DNA of 45,280 nt. Origin: Halopenitus sp041821145. GTDB taxonomy: Archaea; Halobacteriota; Halobacteria; Halobacteriales; Haloferacaceae. Under the pieces are notes generated by a model. It was not told the DNA's origin. It was given only the letters and a program-made list of their open reading frames with translations, and ran no database searches. The translations under genes and the position numbers were made by a program. The stretch covers positions 1 through 45,280 of the forward strand of contig NZ_JBGUBC010000022.1 in NCBI RefSeq assembly GCF_041821145.1, read 5' to 3'. Numbering within the stretch: the first letter of the stretch is position 1; the number at the start of each line of letters is the position of its first letter. Shown here piece by piece: positions 21,598 through 29,704 of this stretch.

Positions 21598-22467
21598 ATG
21601 ACCGTCCCACTGCAAGCGGATCCGATCGTGAACGCGATCGACATCGCCGGGATCGGGGTCTCGATAGCCTCGTTCGTCGTTGGATTCGTCGTGGTTTATC
21701 TGTTCGGCCGGCTCGTGTTCGTCCCCGGGGTTCGTCGGATGCTCGACGCAAAGGGGTTTGATCGGGCTGTCGAGAGCCTCGCCGAGAGCGTCGCGAACGC
21801 GGTCGTCTGGATCGGTGCGCTGGCGATCGGCTTGACGGTAGCGGGGTTCGGAACGTTCCTGTCGGCGTTCGCCGTCTTCGGGAGCGCGATCGCGCTCGCC
21901 GTGGGATTCGCCGCACAGGATCTGCTCGGAAACTTCGTTGCCGGCGTGTTCATTCTCAAGGACAAACCGTTCGAGGTGGGCGATTGGATCGAGTGGAACG
22001 GTCGAAGCGGCCGCGTCGAGGACATCGACCTTCGAGTCTCGCGCGTCCGGACTTTCAATAACGAACGGGTTACCGTCCCGAACGGGGAACTCGCCAACAA
22101 CGCCGTCACGAATCCCGTTGCCTACGAGACGCTCAGACAGACGTTCCTCTTCGGGATCGGCTACGACAACGACATCGACCGGGCGACGGATGTCATTCTC
22201 GAGGCGGCCGAGGCGCACGACGGGATCCTCGACGATCCCGGTCCCTCGGTTCGGCTCGTCGAACTCGGTGACTCGGACGTTGGCCTCCAGTCACGCTGGT
22301 GGATCGAGGACCCGGAACGGGGTGATTTCGTTCGGATCCGCTCCGAATACGTCCAGACGGTCAAAGAGCGGTTCGACGAGGCGGGTATCGACATCCCCTA
22401 CGTCCACCGCGAGTTGACCGGCAGCGTCGAGACGGTCGAAGCCGTCGCCGGCTCCGAGGACGCCTGA
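21598..22467 (+). CDS. MscS-family mechanosensitive channel
   Basis: The protein is 289 residues. N-terminal transmembrane helices lie at about 15-45 and 65-85. The pore-lining TM3 region is rich in Gly and Ala (SAIALAVGFAAQDLLGNFVAG, about 98-118), followed by the conserved beta-domain start ILKDKPFEVGDWIEWNGRSGRVEDIDLRVSRVRTFNNERVTVPNGEL. The C-terminal alpha/beta domain has GIGYDNDIDRA. Such channels open under membrane tension and release solutes on hypo-osmotic shock. ATG overlaps no neighbour; the gene is preceded by a TTTATAAACG box A about 18-25 nt upstream, suggesting a leaderless mRNA. Confidence 0.93.
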   Translation: MTVPLQADPIVNAIDIAGIGVSIASFVVGFVVVYLFGRLVFVPGVRRMLDAKGFDRAVESLAESVANAVVWIGALAIGLTVAGFGTFLSAFAVFGSAIALAVGFAAQDLLGNFVAGVFILKDKPFEVGDWIEWNGRSGRVEDIDLRVSRVRTFNNERVTVPNGELANNAVTNPVAYETLRQTFLFGIGYDNDIDRATDVILEAAEAHDGILDDPGPSVRLVELGDSDVGLQSRWWIEDPERGDFVRIRSEYVQTVKERFDEAGIDIPYVHRELTGSVETVEAVAGSEDA

Positions 22468-22535
22468 TCCGGTCGTCGGCCCTCGCTCGTCGTTCAGAAC
22501 TTGCTTCCTTCGTTCGTCGTCCAGCCGTGTCGTCC

Positions 22536-22895
22536 TCACTCCCTGAGTAGTCCGATCACGGCCACGATCGCGCCTGCGAGGAGCGCGATCGCGATCACGA
22601 TACGACCGGTCAGGATGCTGCGTGCCGCGGCGATCACGTATCGGACCGCGAACAACCCGACCACGATCGGACCGACCACGGCGGCTCCCTGTAGGATCGA
22701 TCGAGGTGTTCGATGAAGCTCGGGGAGCATGCGGGACGCGAGTAGTCCCGCAAGCAGCCCCACGAGGATCCCGACAGGAAGACCGACCAGGACGGAGAAG
22801 GCGATTCGAGACTCGAGGGCCGCCGTGATCGCGCCGGCGACGACCAGAAACGTGGTCACGGATATCCCGACGGCGACGAGACGGTGATCGAACAT
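22536..22895 (-). CDS. Small four-helix membrane protein
   Basis: The protein is 119 residues with four hydrophobic segments: about 7-28, 32-54, 66-88 and 94-116. The second is glycine- and leucine-rich (VLVGLPVGILVGLLAGLLA). There are no charged residues inside the membrane spans and no conserved catalytic motif. I recognise no specific family beyond a haloarchaeal membrane protein. It is convergent with the MscS gene, with a 68-bp gap. Confidence 0.75.
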   Translation of the reverse strand: MFDHRLVAVGISVTTFLVVAGAITAALESRIAFSVLVGLPVGILVGLLAGLLASRMLPELHRTPRSILQGAAVVGPIVVGLFAVRYVIAAARSILTGRIVIAIALLAGAIVAVIGLLRE

Positions 22896-23012
22896 ACTAT
22901 GCTCTCTCGGGGATCCGATAAATAGGTTCGTGCCGGTAGGGCCGTCCGATCACGCCCCTCGACGGAACGCCGGGGGGACGGTGGCTGCCGCGCTGCCGCG
23001 GCGTCGGCCGAC

Positions 23013-24947
23013 TCAGTCGTCGGCGGGTGCCGCGCCCTCGCCGGCGGAGACGCCGGTTCCGGGTCCGACGTCGATGTCGAGTTCGTCGAGTTTCTCGTCC
23101 GGGACGATGCCGTCGACCCAGCCGCGAGCCTCGTAGTACTCGGCCTTCATCTCCTCGAGTTCACACAGCTCGCCCTCGCTTGCGCCCTGGCCGGGAATGG
23201 CGTCCGGATGGCCATCGAGGAACCGGTTCGGTAGGGAGTCGTCCTCGCCGTCGAGGCCCGCGAGGTTGTTGTAGTAGCGCTCGAGGTTGTAGACACGCTC
23301 GCCGGCCGCAAACAGGTCCTCCTCGGAGGCGTCCCGTCCGGTGATTCCGTTGTACTGGAGCACGTACTCCTCGATCCCTTCGGCAAACGCGTTGAACTTG
23401 CAGATGTCGAAGGAATCTGAGATCGCGTGCAGGTCCTGGAAGGTGGCAGTGAGTTCGCCTTTCCCCTCCCACTCGTAGGGATCGACCTTCTCCGGAATGC
23501 CGAGAATCTCGGCGGCCGGCGTGTACCCACGGAGGTGGCACGCGCCCCGGTTTGAGGTCGCGTAGGCGATTCCCATCCCCTTCATACAGCGGGGATCGTA
23601 GGCGGGGATCGTCTGGCCTTTAACCGACAGCTTGTTGTCGTGTGCGCCGACCTCGTCGGCGACGCGTTCGGCTCCTTCCGCGAGCAGGTCGCCGAGTTCG
23701 CCGTCACGGTTGCCGATGTCGGTGATGAGGTCGATCATCGTCTCGGAGTCGCCCCACTCGAGGCCGTCGCCGTAGCCGTCGAGTTTGCCCTGTTCGGACA
23801 TCTCCATGGCCATGGCCATCATGTTCCCGACCTCGATGGTATCGACGCCGACGTCGTTACACCGGTCGATCATCAAAGCGACATCGTCACGCTCGGTGTG
23901 TCCGGAGTTCGGGCCGAGTGCGAAGGCCGACTCGTACTCGTAGGACTCCATCCGCACGTTCATCTCCTCGCCTTTGTGCATCGTCTGTACCTCGACCTCT
24001 TTTTTGCAGGCGACGGGACAGGAGTGGCACGTCGGCTCGTCGACGAGGATGTTCTCACGGACGTTCTCGCCGGAGATGTGCTCGGCTTCGATGTCCACGC
24101 CTTCCGCGTCCTCGTAGCTTCGCGTGGACGTGTATTTTCCGTTCTTCGTCGGCAGGCCGTCCATCTCCTCCGTGATGTTCATCAGGACGTTGGTCCCGTA
24201 CACGGAGAGGCCGCCCTCGTTGGGAGCAGTCACGTCGGATTCCTGGATGACCTGCATCGACTGCTGATGGCCCTCCTGGAACGTCTCGGGATCCGCGGGC
24301 GCAGGCATGTCCGTGCCGGATTTGACGACGACTGCCTTGACGTTCTTGTTGCCCATCACGCAGCCGGTTCCGCCACGGCCGGAGGCTCGGTCGTCCTCGT
24401 TGATGACGCAGGCGTAGCGGACGCCGTTCTCGCCGGCCGGCCCGATCGCCATCACCGAGACGTTCTTGCCGACCGTTCCATCGACCTCCTCGCCGAGGGT
24501 GTCGACCGTCTCGCGGACGCCGAGCCCCCACAGGTGGGAGGCGTCTCGAACCTCGACATCGCCGTCCTCGACGACGAGGTAGACGGGATCATCGCTTTCA
24601 CCGTCGAGCAGGATGCCGTCGAGGCCGGCCCATTTGAGGCGCGCGCCCGACCAGCCGCCGTGATGGGAATCGGTCACCGTCCCCGTGAGCGGGGACTTCG
24701 TCACGAGCGCGATCCGACCACTCATGACGGCCTGCGTGCCCGTGAGCGGTCCGGTCATGAACGCGAGCCGGTTTTCGGGACCATCCGGGTCGATATCCGG
24801 TCCCTTCTCGAAGACGTATTTGACGCCGAGTCCTCGGGCGCCGATGTACTTTTTCGCATCCTCGTCGTCGATCCCTCGGTAGGAGACGTCACCGTCGCCG
24901 AGGTCGATCTGTGCTACCCGGTCGCGATATCCGCCGAAGTCGGTCAT
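23013..24947 (-). CDS. aor: Aldehyde:ferredoxin oxidoreductase family tungsten/molybdenum enzyme
   Basis: The protein is 644 residues from the ATG at 24947; a box A (AATATAAGG on the minus strand) lies about 17-25 nt upstream. Domain 1 (about 1-215) holds ARGLGVKYVFEKG, TGPLTGTQAVMSGR, HHGGWSGARLKWAG and GRGGTGCVMGNKNVKA. The [4Fe-4S] ligands are C307, C310 and C314 (CHSCPVAC) and C516 in DICKFNAF. Domain 2 has TYLR-type cofactor contacts such as DPRCMKGMGIAYATSNRGACHLRGYT. It oxidises aldehydes or related compounds with ferredoxin using a pterin-bound W or Mo. No cofactor or ferredoxin gene is adjacent. Substrate is unknown; the length is slightly above typical. Confidence 0.93.
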   Translation of the reverse strand: MTDFGGYRDRVAQIDLGDGDVSYRGIDDEDAKKYIGARGLGVKYVFEKGPDIDPDGPENRLAFMTGPLTGTQAVMSGRIALVTKSPLTGTVTDSHHGGWSGARLKWAGLDGILLDGESDDPVYLVVEDGDVEVRDASHLWGLGVRETVDTLGEEVDGTVGKNVSVMAIGPAGENGVRYACVINEDDRASGRGGTGCVMGNKNVKAVVVKSGTDMPAPADPETFQEGHQQSMQVIQESDVTAPNEGGLSVYGTNVLMNITEEMDGLPTKNGKYTSTRSYEDAEGVDIEAEHISGENVRENILVDEPTCHSCPVACKKEVEVQTMHKGEEMNVRMESYEYESAFALGPNSGHTERDDVALMIDRCNDVGVDTIEVGNMMAMAMEMSEQGKLDGYGDGLEWGDSETMIDLITDIGNRDGELGDLLAEGAERVADEVGAHDNKLSVKGQTIPAYDPRCMKGMGIAYATSNRGACHLRGYTPAAEILGIPEKVDPYEWEGKGELTATFQDLHAISDSFDICKFNAFAEGIEEYVLQYNGITGRDASEEDLFAAGERVYNLERYYNNLAGLDGEDDSLPNRFLDGHPDAIPGQGASEGELCELEEMKAEYYEARGWVDGIVPDEKLDELDIDVGPGTGVSAGEGAAPADD

Positions 24948-25337
24948 GTAATGGTCGTTCCTTATATTGGGACTGCAGGCTGTTAGATGTTCACACGAGA
25001 ACGTAATCGAATATGGTTTCACACACGACATTGCCGTTTCGGTGGAACCGTGTCGGTCTGACTCGAACGAACGGACCGTTCGATCCGATCGGCGGCGGTG
25101 TGGACCGTCCGCGTCGTCGATCGGCAGCCCGCAGGAGGCAAGGCGGTATTCCCGGACGGATAGCCAGGATCCGAGCGTGCGGCGCGTTCAAGTGACGGCA
25201 CCGATCGGCAGTCGAGTTCCTCACCCCTAGTTGACACGACGTCCGTATCCGACGTAAACGGCTTCGTAAGCGTCGATCGGGGCGGTGGCTGTTCCCGGGG
25301 AGGTGCGCTTTTGTATCCGGACGACGGTGTTCGGGTG
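24948..25337. other. 390-bp divergent intergenic region with a 15-bp palindrome
   Basis: No gene is seen. Near the left border is the aor box A (24963-24972). A palindrome, CGAACGG-A-CCGTTCG, sits at 25068-25082. Near the right border GCTTTTGTAT (25308-25317), centred about 26 nt before the next ATG, is a likely box A for the DICT gene. The central part has ordinary composition. No MoaD-like or ferredoxin ORF was found despite the neighbouring aor. Confidence 0.45.
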
Positions 25338-26150
25338 ATGGCTGACTCGCTGCGTGCGTTTCTCGACCGACTCCACGATCCCGAACGCTCGCTCGTGGTC
25401 CTCGATCGATCCTCGCCCGAGGCGACGTGGGGACTCCTGGAGGATCTCCTCGCAAACCAGCCGATTTCGGTGACCGAATCGATCGATCTGAACGACGAGT
25501 CGGCGGACGACGAACCGGAGAACAACGAACTAGAGATCGATGAACCGGAGGACGACGTCGTGCTGCTCCTCGAGGACGACCGCGTTCTGGCGCGTTCGAC
25601 GATGGACGAGTTGCTCTCGTCCATCCTCCTCATCAACTCCGATCTCTACATGACGGGGAGTAGATCCCTCTCGGAGATCGATCTTCCCGAGGTGATCGAG
25701 CGACTCGACGACATCCCGTTTCGCCTTCGCGGGTACCCCGACTCGAACAAGGAGAAGCTTCTGCTGATCACGGTGTCGCGCATGATCGAGCGGACGGCTG
25801 CCGAAACGGGCTCGGGCACTCTCCGATCGTCATTCCAGCGACTCTCGCGGATCGAGGACGAACGAGGCACACGCGACGTCTATGAGACGGTCAGTCACAG
25901 CGGAGCCGACGTCCACGTCTACGGGATTCCCGATTGGGACCCCTCGCCGGAGATGCCGGTGACCGTTCACGGTGGGACTACCGAGGAGTATCGTCGATCC
26001 TGGTTCGTCGTGTTCACGCCAGAGGATCCGGGAGCCGACCACGTCGGGCTGCTCGCGCTGGAGGACGACCGAAACGTCTGGGACGGGTTTTGGACCTATC
26101 GTGCTGATCTCGTTCGGGAGCTTGACGCCTACATCGAGACCGCTCTGTAG
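25338..26150 (+). CDS. DICT sensory-domain protein
   Basis: The protein is 270 residues from the ATG at 25338. It is essentially a single DICT domain: SLRAFLDRLHDPERSLVVLDRSSPE at the start, DVVLLLEDDRVLARSTMDELLSSILLINSDLYMTG in the middle, and VHVYGIPDWDPSPEMPVTVHGGTTEEYRRSWFVVF and LLALEDDRNVWDGFWTYRADLV at the end. An acidic linker of about 25 residues interrupts the first third. DICT domains occur with diguanylate cyclases, two-component proteins and, in halophiles, in stand-alone form; they are thought to be sensory. No output domain is fused here. It may partner with a separate regulator. Confidence 0.9.
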   Translation: MADSLRAFLDRLHDPERSLVVLDRSSPEATWGLLEDLLANQPISVTESIDLNDESADDEPENNELEIDEPEDDVVLLLEDDRVLARSTMDELLSSILLINSDLYMTGSRSLSEIDLPEVIERLDDIPFRLRGYPDSNKEKLLLITVSRMIERTAAETGSGTLRSSFQRLSRIEDERGTRDVYETVSHSGADVHVYGIPDWDPSPEMPVTVHGGTTEEYRRSWFVVFTPEDPGADHVGLLALEDDRNVWDGFWTYRADLVRELDAYIETAL

Positions 26151-26205
26151 GACCTCCGATCGTCTCGAGGAACGAAAGTCGATCGCCGCGACTCCGATCC
26201 GCCGG

Positions 26206-26550
26206 TCACACTCCCGTCGACGGCGCCCAGCCCTCCCACTTCAGGAGGTCTGCCGCGCGATCGGCGTCCGCAAGCAGCACGTTCTTTCGGGAGGGAACCG
26301 TCTCGTCGGCGAGCTCGTCCGGGATCGCGAGCGTCCCGCTTGGTATTCCCTCGTCGCCGTCGACGGGGATATGCCCAGTGTCGATCTTCATCACGAGCGG
26401 CGCGTCGAGTCGATCGATGCCATCCTCGCTCGCATAGAGCTGCTCGTTGACGCGCTCGTGGTCCGCACGCTGGATGAGCGCACGGTCGCAATCGTGCGGT
26501 TCCACGTATAGTTCTCCCAGGTAGTAGCTGCTTGAGAATCGTTCGAACAT
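26206..26550 (-). CDS. Conserved haloarchaeal protein (DUF5802-like)
   Basis: The protein is 114 residues from the ATG at 26550. It contains MFERFSSSYYLGELYVEPHD, ALIQRADHERVNEQLYA, LDAPLVMKIDTGHIPVDGDEGIP and ADRAADLLKWEGW. I recall this as the halophile-specific family DUF5802, of unknown role. A TTATCA box A lies 33-38 nt upstream, and two interlocked inverted repeats fill the space between box A and the start, so expression is probably controlled. It is convergent with the DICT gene and 55 bp from it. Confidence 0.85.
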   Translation of the reverse strand: MFERFSSSYYLGELYVEPHDCDRALIQRADHERVNEQLYASEDGIDRLDAPLVMKIDTGHIPVDGDEGIPSGTLAIPDELADETVPSRKNVLLADADRAADLLKWEGWAPSTGV

Positions 26551-26552
26551 TC

Positions 26553-26580
26553 TGTGCATGTTACCAATGCACATGGTAAC
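26553..26580. promoter_or_regulatory. Two interlocked inverted repeats upstream of the DUF5802-like gene
   Basis: First pair: TGTGCAT at 26553-26559 with ATGCACA at 26567-26573 (perfect, 7-nt spacer). Second pair: GTTACC at 26560-26565 with GGTAAC at 26575-26580 (perfect, 9-nt spacer). The arms alternate a-b-a'-b'. The site starts 2 nt upstream of the ATG and ends just downstream of the presumed box A, the place of a repressor operator. Confidence 0.65.
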
Positions 26581-26712
26581 TGATAAGCTTTGTCGCCAAC
26601 GTTTATGTCGACCACTGTTCGAGCGCTCTACCGTTCCGCCGTCCGTCTTCGTCCTCTCTCCACCATCGGCTCCGTCTTTGTCACTCCGTCTCCAGTACCT
26701 CCCTCGCCTCGA

Positions 26713-27012
26713 TCAGTCCTCTTCACCCTCCGTACCGCTCTCGATCCGATCGGTGAACCATTCGTAGTGATCGAGGAGTGCCTGCTCTCCCGCCTCGGTG
26801 AGCCGGTAGACGTCCGCGATCCCCTCGGTGTGGGATTCGACGTGGCCGGCCTCCTCGAGCGCCGCGATCATCGCGTGAAACGATTGGGGGTCGATCCGCT
26901 CGTCGTAGTGGTTCGTGAGGCGGTTTTTCAGGCGCTGTGCCCGCAGTTCGTCCGCTTCATACAGGAGTGTACAGACGTCGCGGCGACGACCGCTGTGGAG
27001 CCACTTGGACAT
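26713..27012 (-). CDS. Winged-helix regulator, PadR-like
   Basis: The protein is 99 residues. It begins MSKWLHSGRRRDVCTLLYEADELRAQRLKNRLTNHY, then IDPQSFHAMIAALEEAGHVESHTEGIADVYRLTEAGEQALLDHYEWF. This is a helix-helix-helix-wing layout with a closing helix, as in PadR-type and related small halophile regulators. A box A (GATATACG on the minus strand, centred about 28 nt before the ATG) indicates a leaderless mRNA. Its target is unknown; the interlocked palindromes 133 bp downstream, in front of the next gene on the same strand, are a candidate. Confidence 0.8.
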   Translation of the reverse strand: MSKWLHSGRRRDVCTLLYEADELRAQRLKNRLTNHYDERIDPQSFHAMIAALEEAGHVESHTEGIADVYRLTEAGEQALLDHYEWFTDRIESGTEGEED

Positions 27013-27158
27013 ACCGGCACTTCGCGGCCGGACGTATATCGGTTGAGACTACGACCGACCGTCGGAGACGGGTACATGCGGGAGGAAACGAACGGAGAAC
27101 TGTGGTCGACTGCCGGGAGGAGAAACGCCTTTCCCCGCGAGGCTCCCGAACCTAGACA

Positions 27159-27194
27159 ATGCGTGGGAGGTCGTCCCGCGGTGGGACACGATGA
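27159..27194 (+). other. 11-codon upstream ORF overlapping the helicase start
   Basis: An ATG at 27159 opens MRGRSSRGGTR and stops at TGA 27192-27194, so the stop overlaps the helicase ATG (27191) as ATGA. The peptide is Arg/Gly/Ser-only and unlikely to function as a protein, but translation of it would deliver ribosomes to the helicase start. It may be chance. Confidence 0.3.
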
Positions 27195-29539
27195 AGGTCG
27201 CCGAAGCGGTCCCGGAGTTCGCCGACGCGTTCGGCTTCGAGGAGTTCAACCGGATGCAACGGGAGACGTTGCCCGCGCTGCTCGATACGACGGCGAACGT
27301 CGTCGCGAGCGCGCCGACCGGCTCCGGCAAGACCGCGCTGGCCGAGTTGGCCATCTGCAAGACCCTCGCCTCCGGCGGAACGGCGCTTTTCGTCGCGCCG
27401 CTTCGCGCGCTCACTAACGAGAAGGAGAGCGAATGGGAGCGCTTCGAGGATCTGGGCTACTCCGTCTACGTCGTCTCCGGCGAGCGTGATCTGAACCCCA
27501 GACGAGCCGAACGCGCGGACGTCATCGTGATCACACCCGAGAAGGCCGATTCGGCGACGCGAAAACACGAGTCGGCCCGCTACTCGTTCATCGCCGATGT
27601 CGACTGCGTGCTCATCGATGAGGTGCATCTTCTCGACTCCGATCGCCGCGGCGGCGTCCTGGAGGTCGTCGTCTCCCGGCTGCGTCGGATCTGTGACCCG
27701 CGGATCGTCGCCCTCTCGGCAACGATGTCGAACGTCGAGGACGTGGCTGACTGGCTCGATGCGCCGCCGGAGGCGACGTTCGAGTTCGACGACGAGTATC
27801 GTCCCGTCGAGTTGGAGACCGGCGTCAAGACCTACTCCCACGGTGACAACGCCTTCGCGGACAAATACCGACGTCTCTACCGGGCGATCGATCTGGCGGA
27901 ACCACACGTCCGCGAGGACGGGCAGGCGCTCGTGTTCGTCTCCTCCAGACAGGACACGGTGCAGGCGGCAAAAAAGACCCGCGACGTTCTGGCGGAACGT
28001 GACGTGCCCATCGGCGCCCGCGGCGAGTACGATTTCCACACCGAGGCGAGCGAGCTCACGAACGACACGCTCCGTCAGTCGGTACTCGATGGAGTCGGAT
28101 TCCACCACGCCGGACTCGGCAAGGACGACCGTGACCGCGTCGAGAAGTGGTTCCGAGAGGGACTGATCTCGATCCTCTTTTCGACCTCGACGCTGGCGTG
28201 GGGAGTGAATCTCCCTGCCCGCTGTGTCGTTATCCGCGACACAAAATACCACGATCCTCTTGAGGGTGAAACTGACGTCTCTCCGCTTGACGTGCTCCAG
28301 ATGCTTGGACGGGCGGGACGCCCCGGATACGACGACATCGGCTACGGCTGGGTCGTCTGTGACCGCGAGGACGCCGACCGCTACCGCCGCCTGCTGCGCG
28401 AGGGCAAACCGATCGAATCGCGGCTCGCCGAGGAGCTTCCTTCCCATCTCAACGCCGAGATCGCGATGGGGACGATCCGCGATCTCGACGACGTGATGGA
28501 GTGGATCGGAACGACGTTCTATCACGTCCGCGCGCGATCGAATCCGGAAGCGTACGGCTTCGATTCGATCCGCGATCGGGTCCGGAACACTCTCGAAACG
28601 CTCGTCGAGGACGGGTTCGTCGAGACCGACGCGGATCTGGGGATCGAGCCCACTGCCGTCGGCCGTCTCACCTCGAAGTATTACCTCCGTCTCGATACTG
28701 CGAGACGGTTTCACCGGCTCGCGGAACGCGATTCGCTTTCGGTCGAGTCGATCCTGGAGGCCGTTGCGGCCGCCGGTGAGTTCGATTCAGTCTCCGCACG
28801 CTCGGCGGAGGCGGACGCGATCGATCGGATCTTCGATGCGGCCGATCTCGAGACGAATCTCGAGGAGGGCCACCGGAAGGTGTTCGCCATCTGTGCGGCG
28901 AGCATGGACGATTCGGTCCCCTCGGATCTCCGGTCGGACGCCTGGGTGATCCGCCAGAATGCGCTCCGGCTGATCGCCGCGTTGACCGAGTTCCTCGATC
29001 GGTTCGCCGGCCCGCGGGCGGCCAACCTCGCGTGCCGCGTGGAGGCGCGACTCGAACACGGCGTTCCCCGCGACGCGATCGGGTTCACGGCGATCGAGGG
29101 GATCGGCGCCAACCGCGCACGGCGGCTTTCCGACGCCGGCTTTGACTCTCCCGCGGCGATCGCGGACGCGGACTCGACCGCACTCGAAGAGGCGGGACTG
29201 AGCGAGGGCGTGGTGAGTCGGATCGTCGAGGCAGCCGCCGACCTCCCTCGGATCGACGTCGAGTGGAATTCATTCCCCGAGACGGTGGCCGTCGGCGAGA
29301 ACGACCTTCGGGAGGTGACGATCCACAACCGCGGCGGCGGTGCCCGTACCGGGATCCGGGTAACCGTCAACGATGTCGAGATGAACCGGAAGACGGTCTA
29401 TCTCGACGGGGAGACGACCGTTCCGGTCGGGATCTTCGGCCCGCCCGAGGCCGATGAATTGACCTTTACCCTGGAGATCACCTTCCCCGATCGGCCGCTT
29501 TTCCCGGTGTGTTCGGTCCGGTCCGTCGACGTGCAGTGA
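27191..29539 (+). CDS. Ski2-like superfamily 2 helicase with Sec63-type C-terminus (Hel308/Brr2-related)
   Basis: The protein is 782 residues. Helicase motifs run in order: Q-type FNRMQRETLPALL, motif I ASAPTGSGKTALAEL (about 38-52), APLRALTNEK, TPEKAD, DEVHLL, SATMSN, then domain 2 with VFVSSRQDT, FHHAGLGKDDRDRVE, FSTSTLAWGVNLPA and QMLGRAGRPGYD. After a winged-helix region comes a ratchet/Sec63-like bundle, an HhH segment FTAIEGIGANRARRLSDAGFDS, and a C-terminal beta-sandwich (about 695-782) resembling the FN3 domain of Brr2 and Sec63. Known relatives unwind branched DNA (Hel308) or RNA duplexes (Brr2, Ski2). The FN3 domain makes it unlike classical Hel308. Substrate is uncertain. Confidence 0.9.
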   Translation: MKVAEAVPEFADAFGFEEFNRMQRETLPALLDTTANVVASAPTGSGKTALAELAICKTLASGGTALFVAPLRALTNEKESEWERFEDLGYSVYVVSGERDLNPRRAERADVIVITPEKADSATRKHESARYSFIADVDCVLIDEVHLLDSDRRGGVLEVVVSRLRRICDPRIVALSATMSNVEDVADWLDAPPEATFEFDDEYRPVELETGVKTYSHGDNAFADKYRRLYRAIDLAEPHVREDGQALVFVSSRQDTVQAAKKTRDVLAERDVPIGARGEYDFHTEASELTNDTLRQSVLDGVGFHHAGLGKDDRDRVEKWFREGLISILFSTSTLAWGVNLPARCVVIRDTKYHDPLEGETDVSPLDVLQMLGRAGRPGYDDIGYGWVVCDREDADRYRRLLREGKPIESRLAEELPSHLNAEIAMGTIRDLDDVMEWIGTTFYHVRARSNPEAYGFDSIRDRVRNTLETLVEDGFVETDADLGIEPTAVGRLTSKYYLRLDTARRFHRLAERDSLSVESILEAVAAAGEFDSVSARSAEADAIDRIFDAADLETNLEEGHRKVFAICAASMDDSVPSDLRSDAWVIRQNALRLIAALTEFLDRFAGPRAANLACRVEARLEHGVPRDAIGFTAIEGIGANRARRLSDAGFDSPAAIADADSTALEEAGLSEGVVSRIVEAAADLPRIDVEWNSFPETVAVGENDLREVTIHNRGGGARTGIRVTVNDVEMNRKTVYLDGETTVPVGIFGPPEADELTFTLEITFPDRPLFPVCSVRSVDVQ

Positions 29540-29572
29540 CGTCCTTGTTGCCGTCCACGCTCCCGATCATGG

Positions 29573-29648
29573 CCGACGGTTCCGGTCGTGATCGACGACT
29601 CCGATCACGGTCGACGAGTCCAATCATAGTCGACGAGTCCGACTAGGG
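29573..29648. repeat. 19-bp imperfect tandem repeats
   Basis: Three recognisable copies run at 29592-29610, 29611-29629 and 29630-29648, sharing TCGACGA(C/G)TCC; a weaker copy (12 of 19 matches to copy 1) precedes at 29573-29591. They lie in the 165-bp gap between the helicase stop and the next gene, and the TATA/leader of the downstream gene lies after them. Confidence 0.75.
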
Positions 29649-29704
29649 CCCACGATCGTCCGGCGGGCGAGGGTTCAAATTGGATGCCGGGACCAACCGG
29701 TCGT

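Noticed and set aside
23640..24986. A 448-codon plus-strand open frame
   Set aside because: It lies opposite the aor gene. The aor translation has all Fe-S ligands, so the opposite frame is a shadow.
24948..25337. A hidden MoaD-like or ferredoxin gene beside aor
   Set aside because: No frame in the gap carries a GG terminus or a CxxCxxC-type motif.
27152..28714. A 520-codon minus-strand open frame
   Set aside because: It is antisense to the helicase, which has every SF2 motif in frame.
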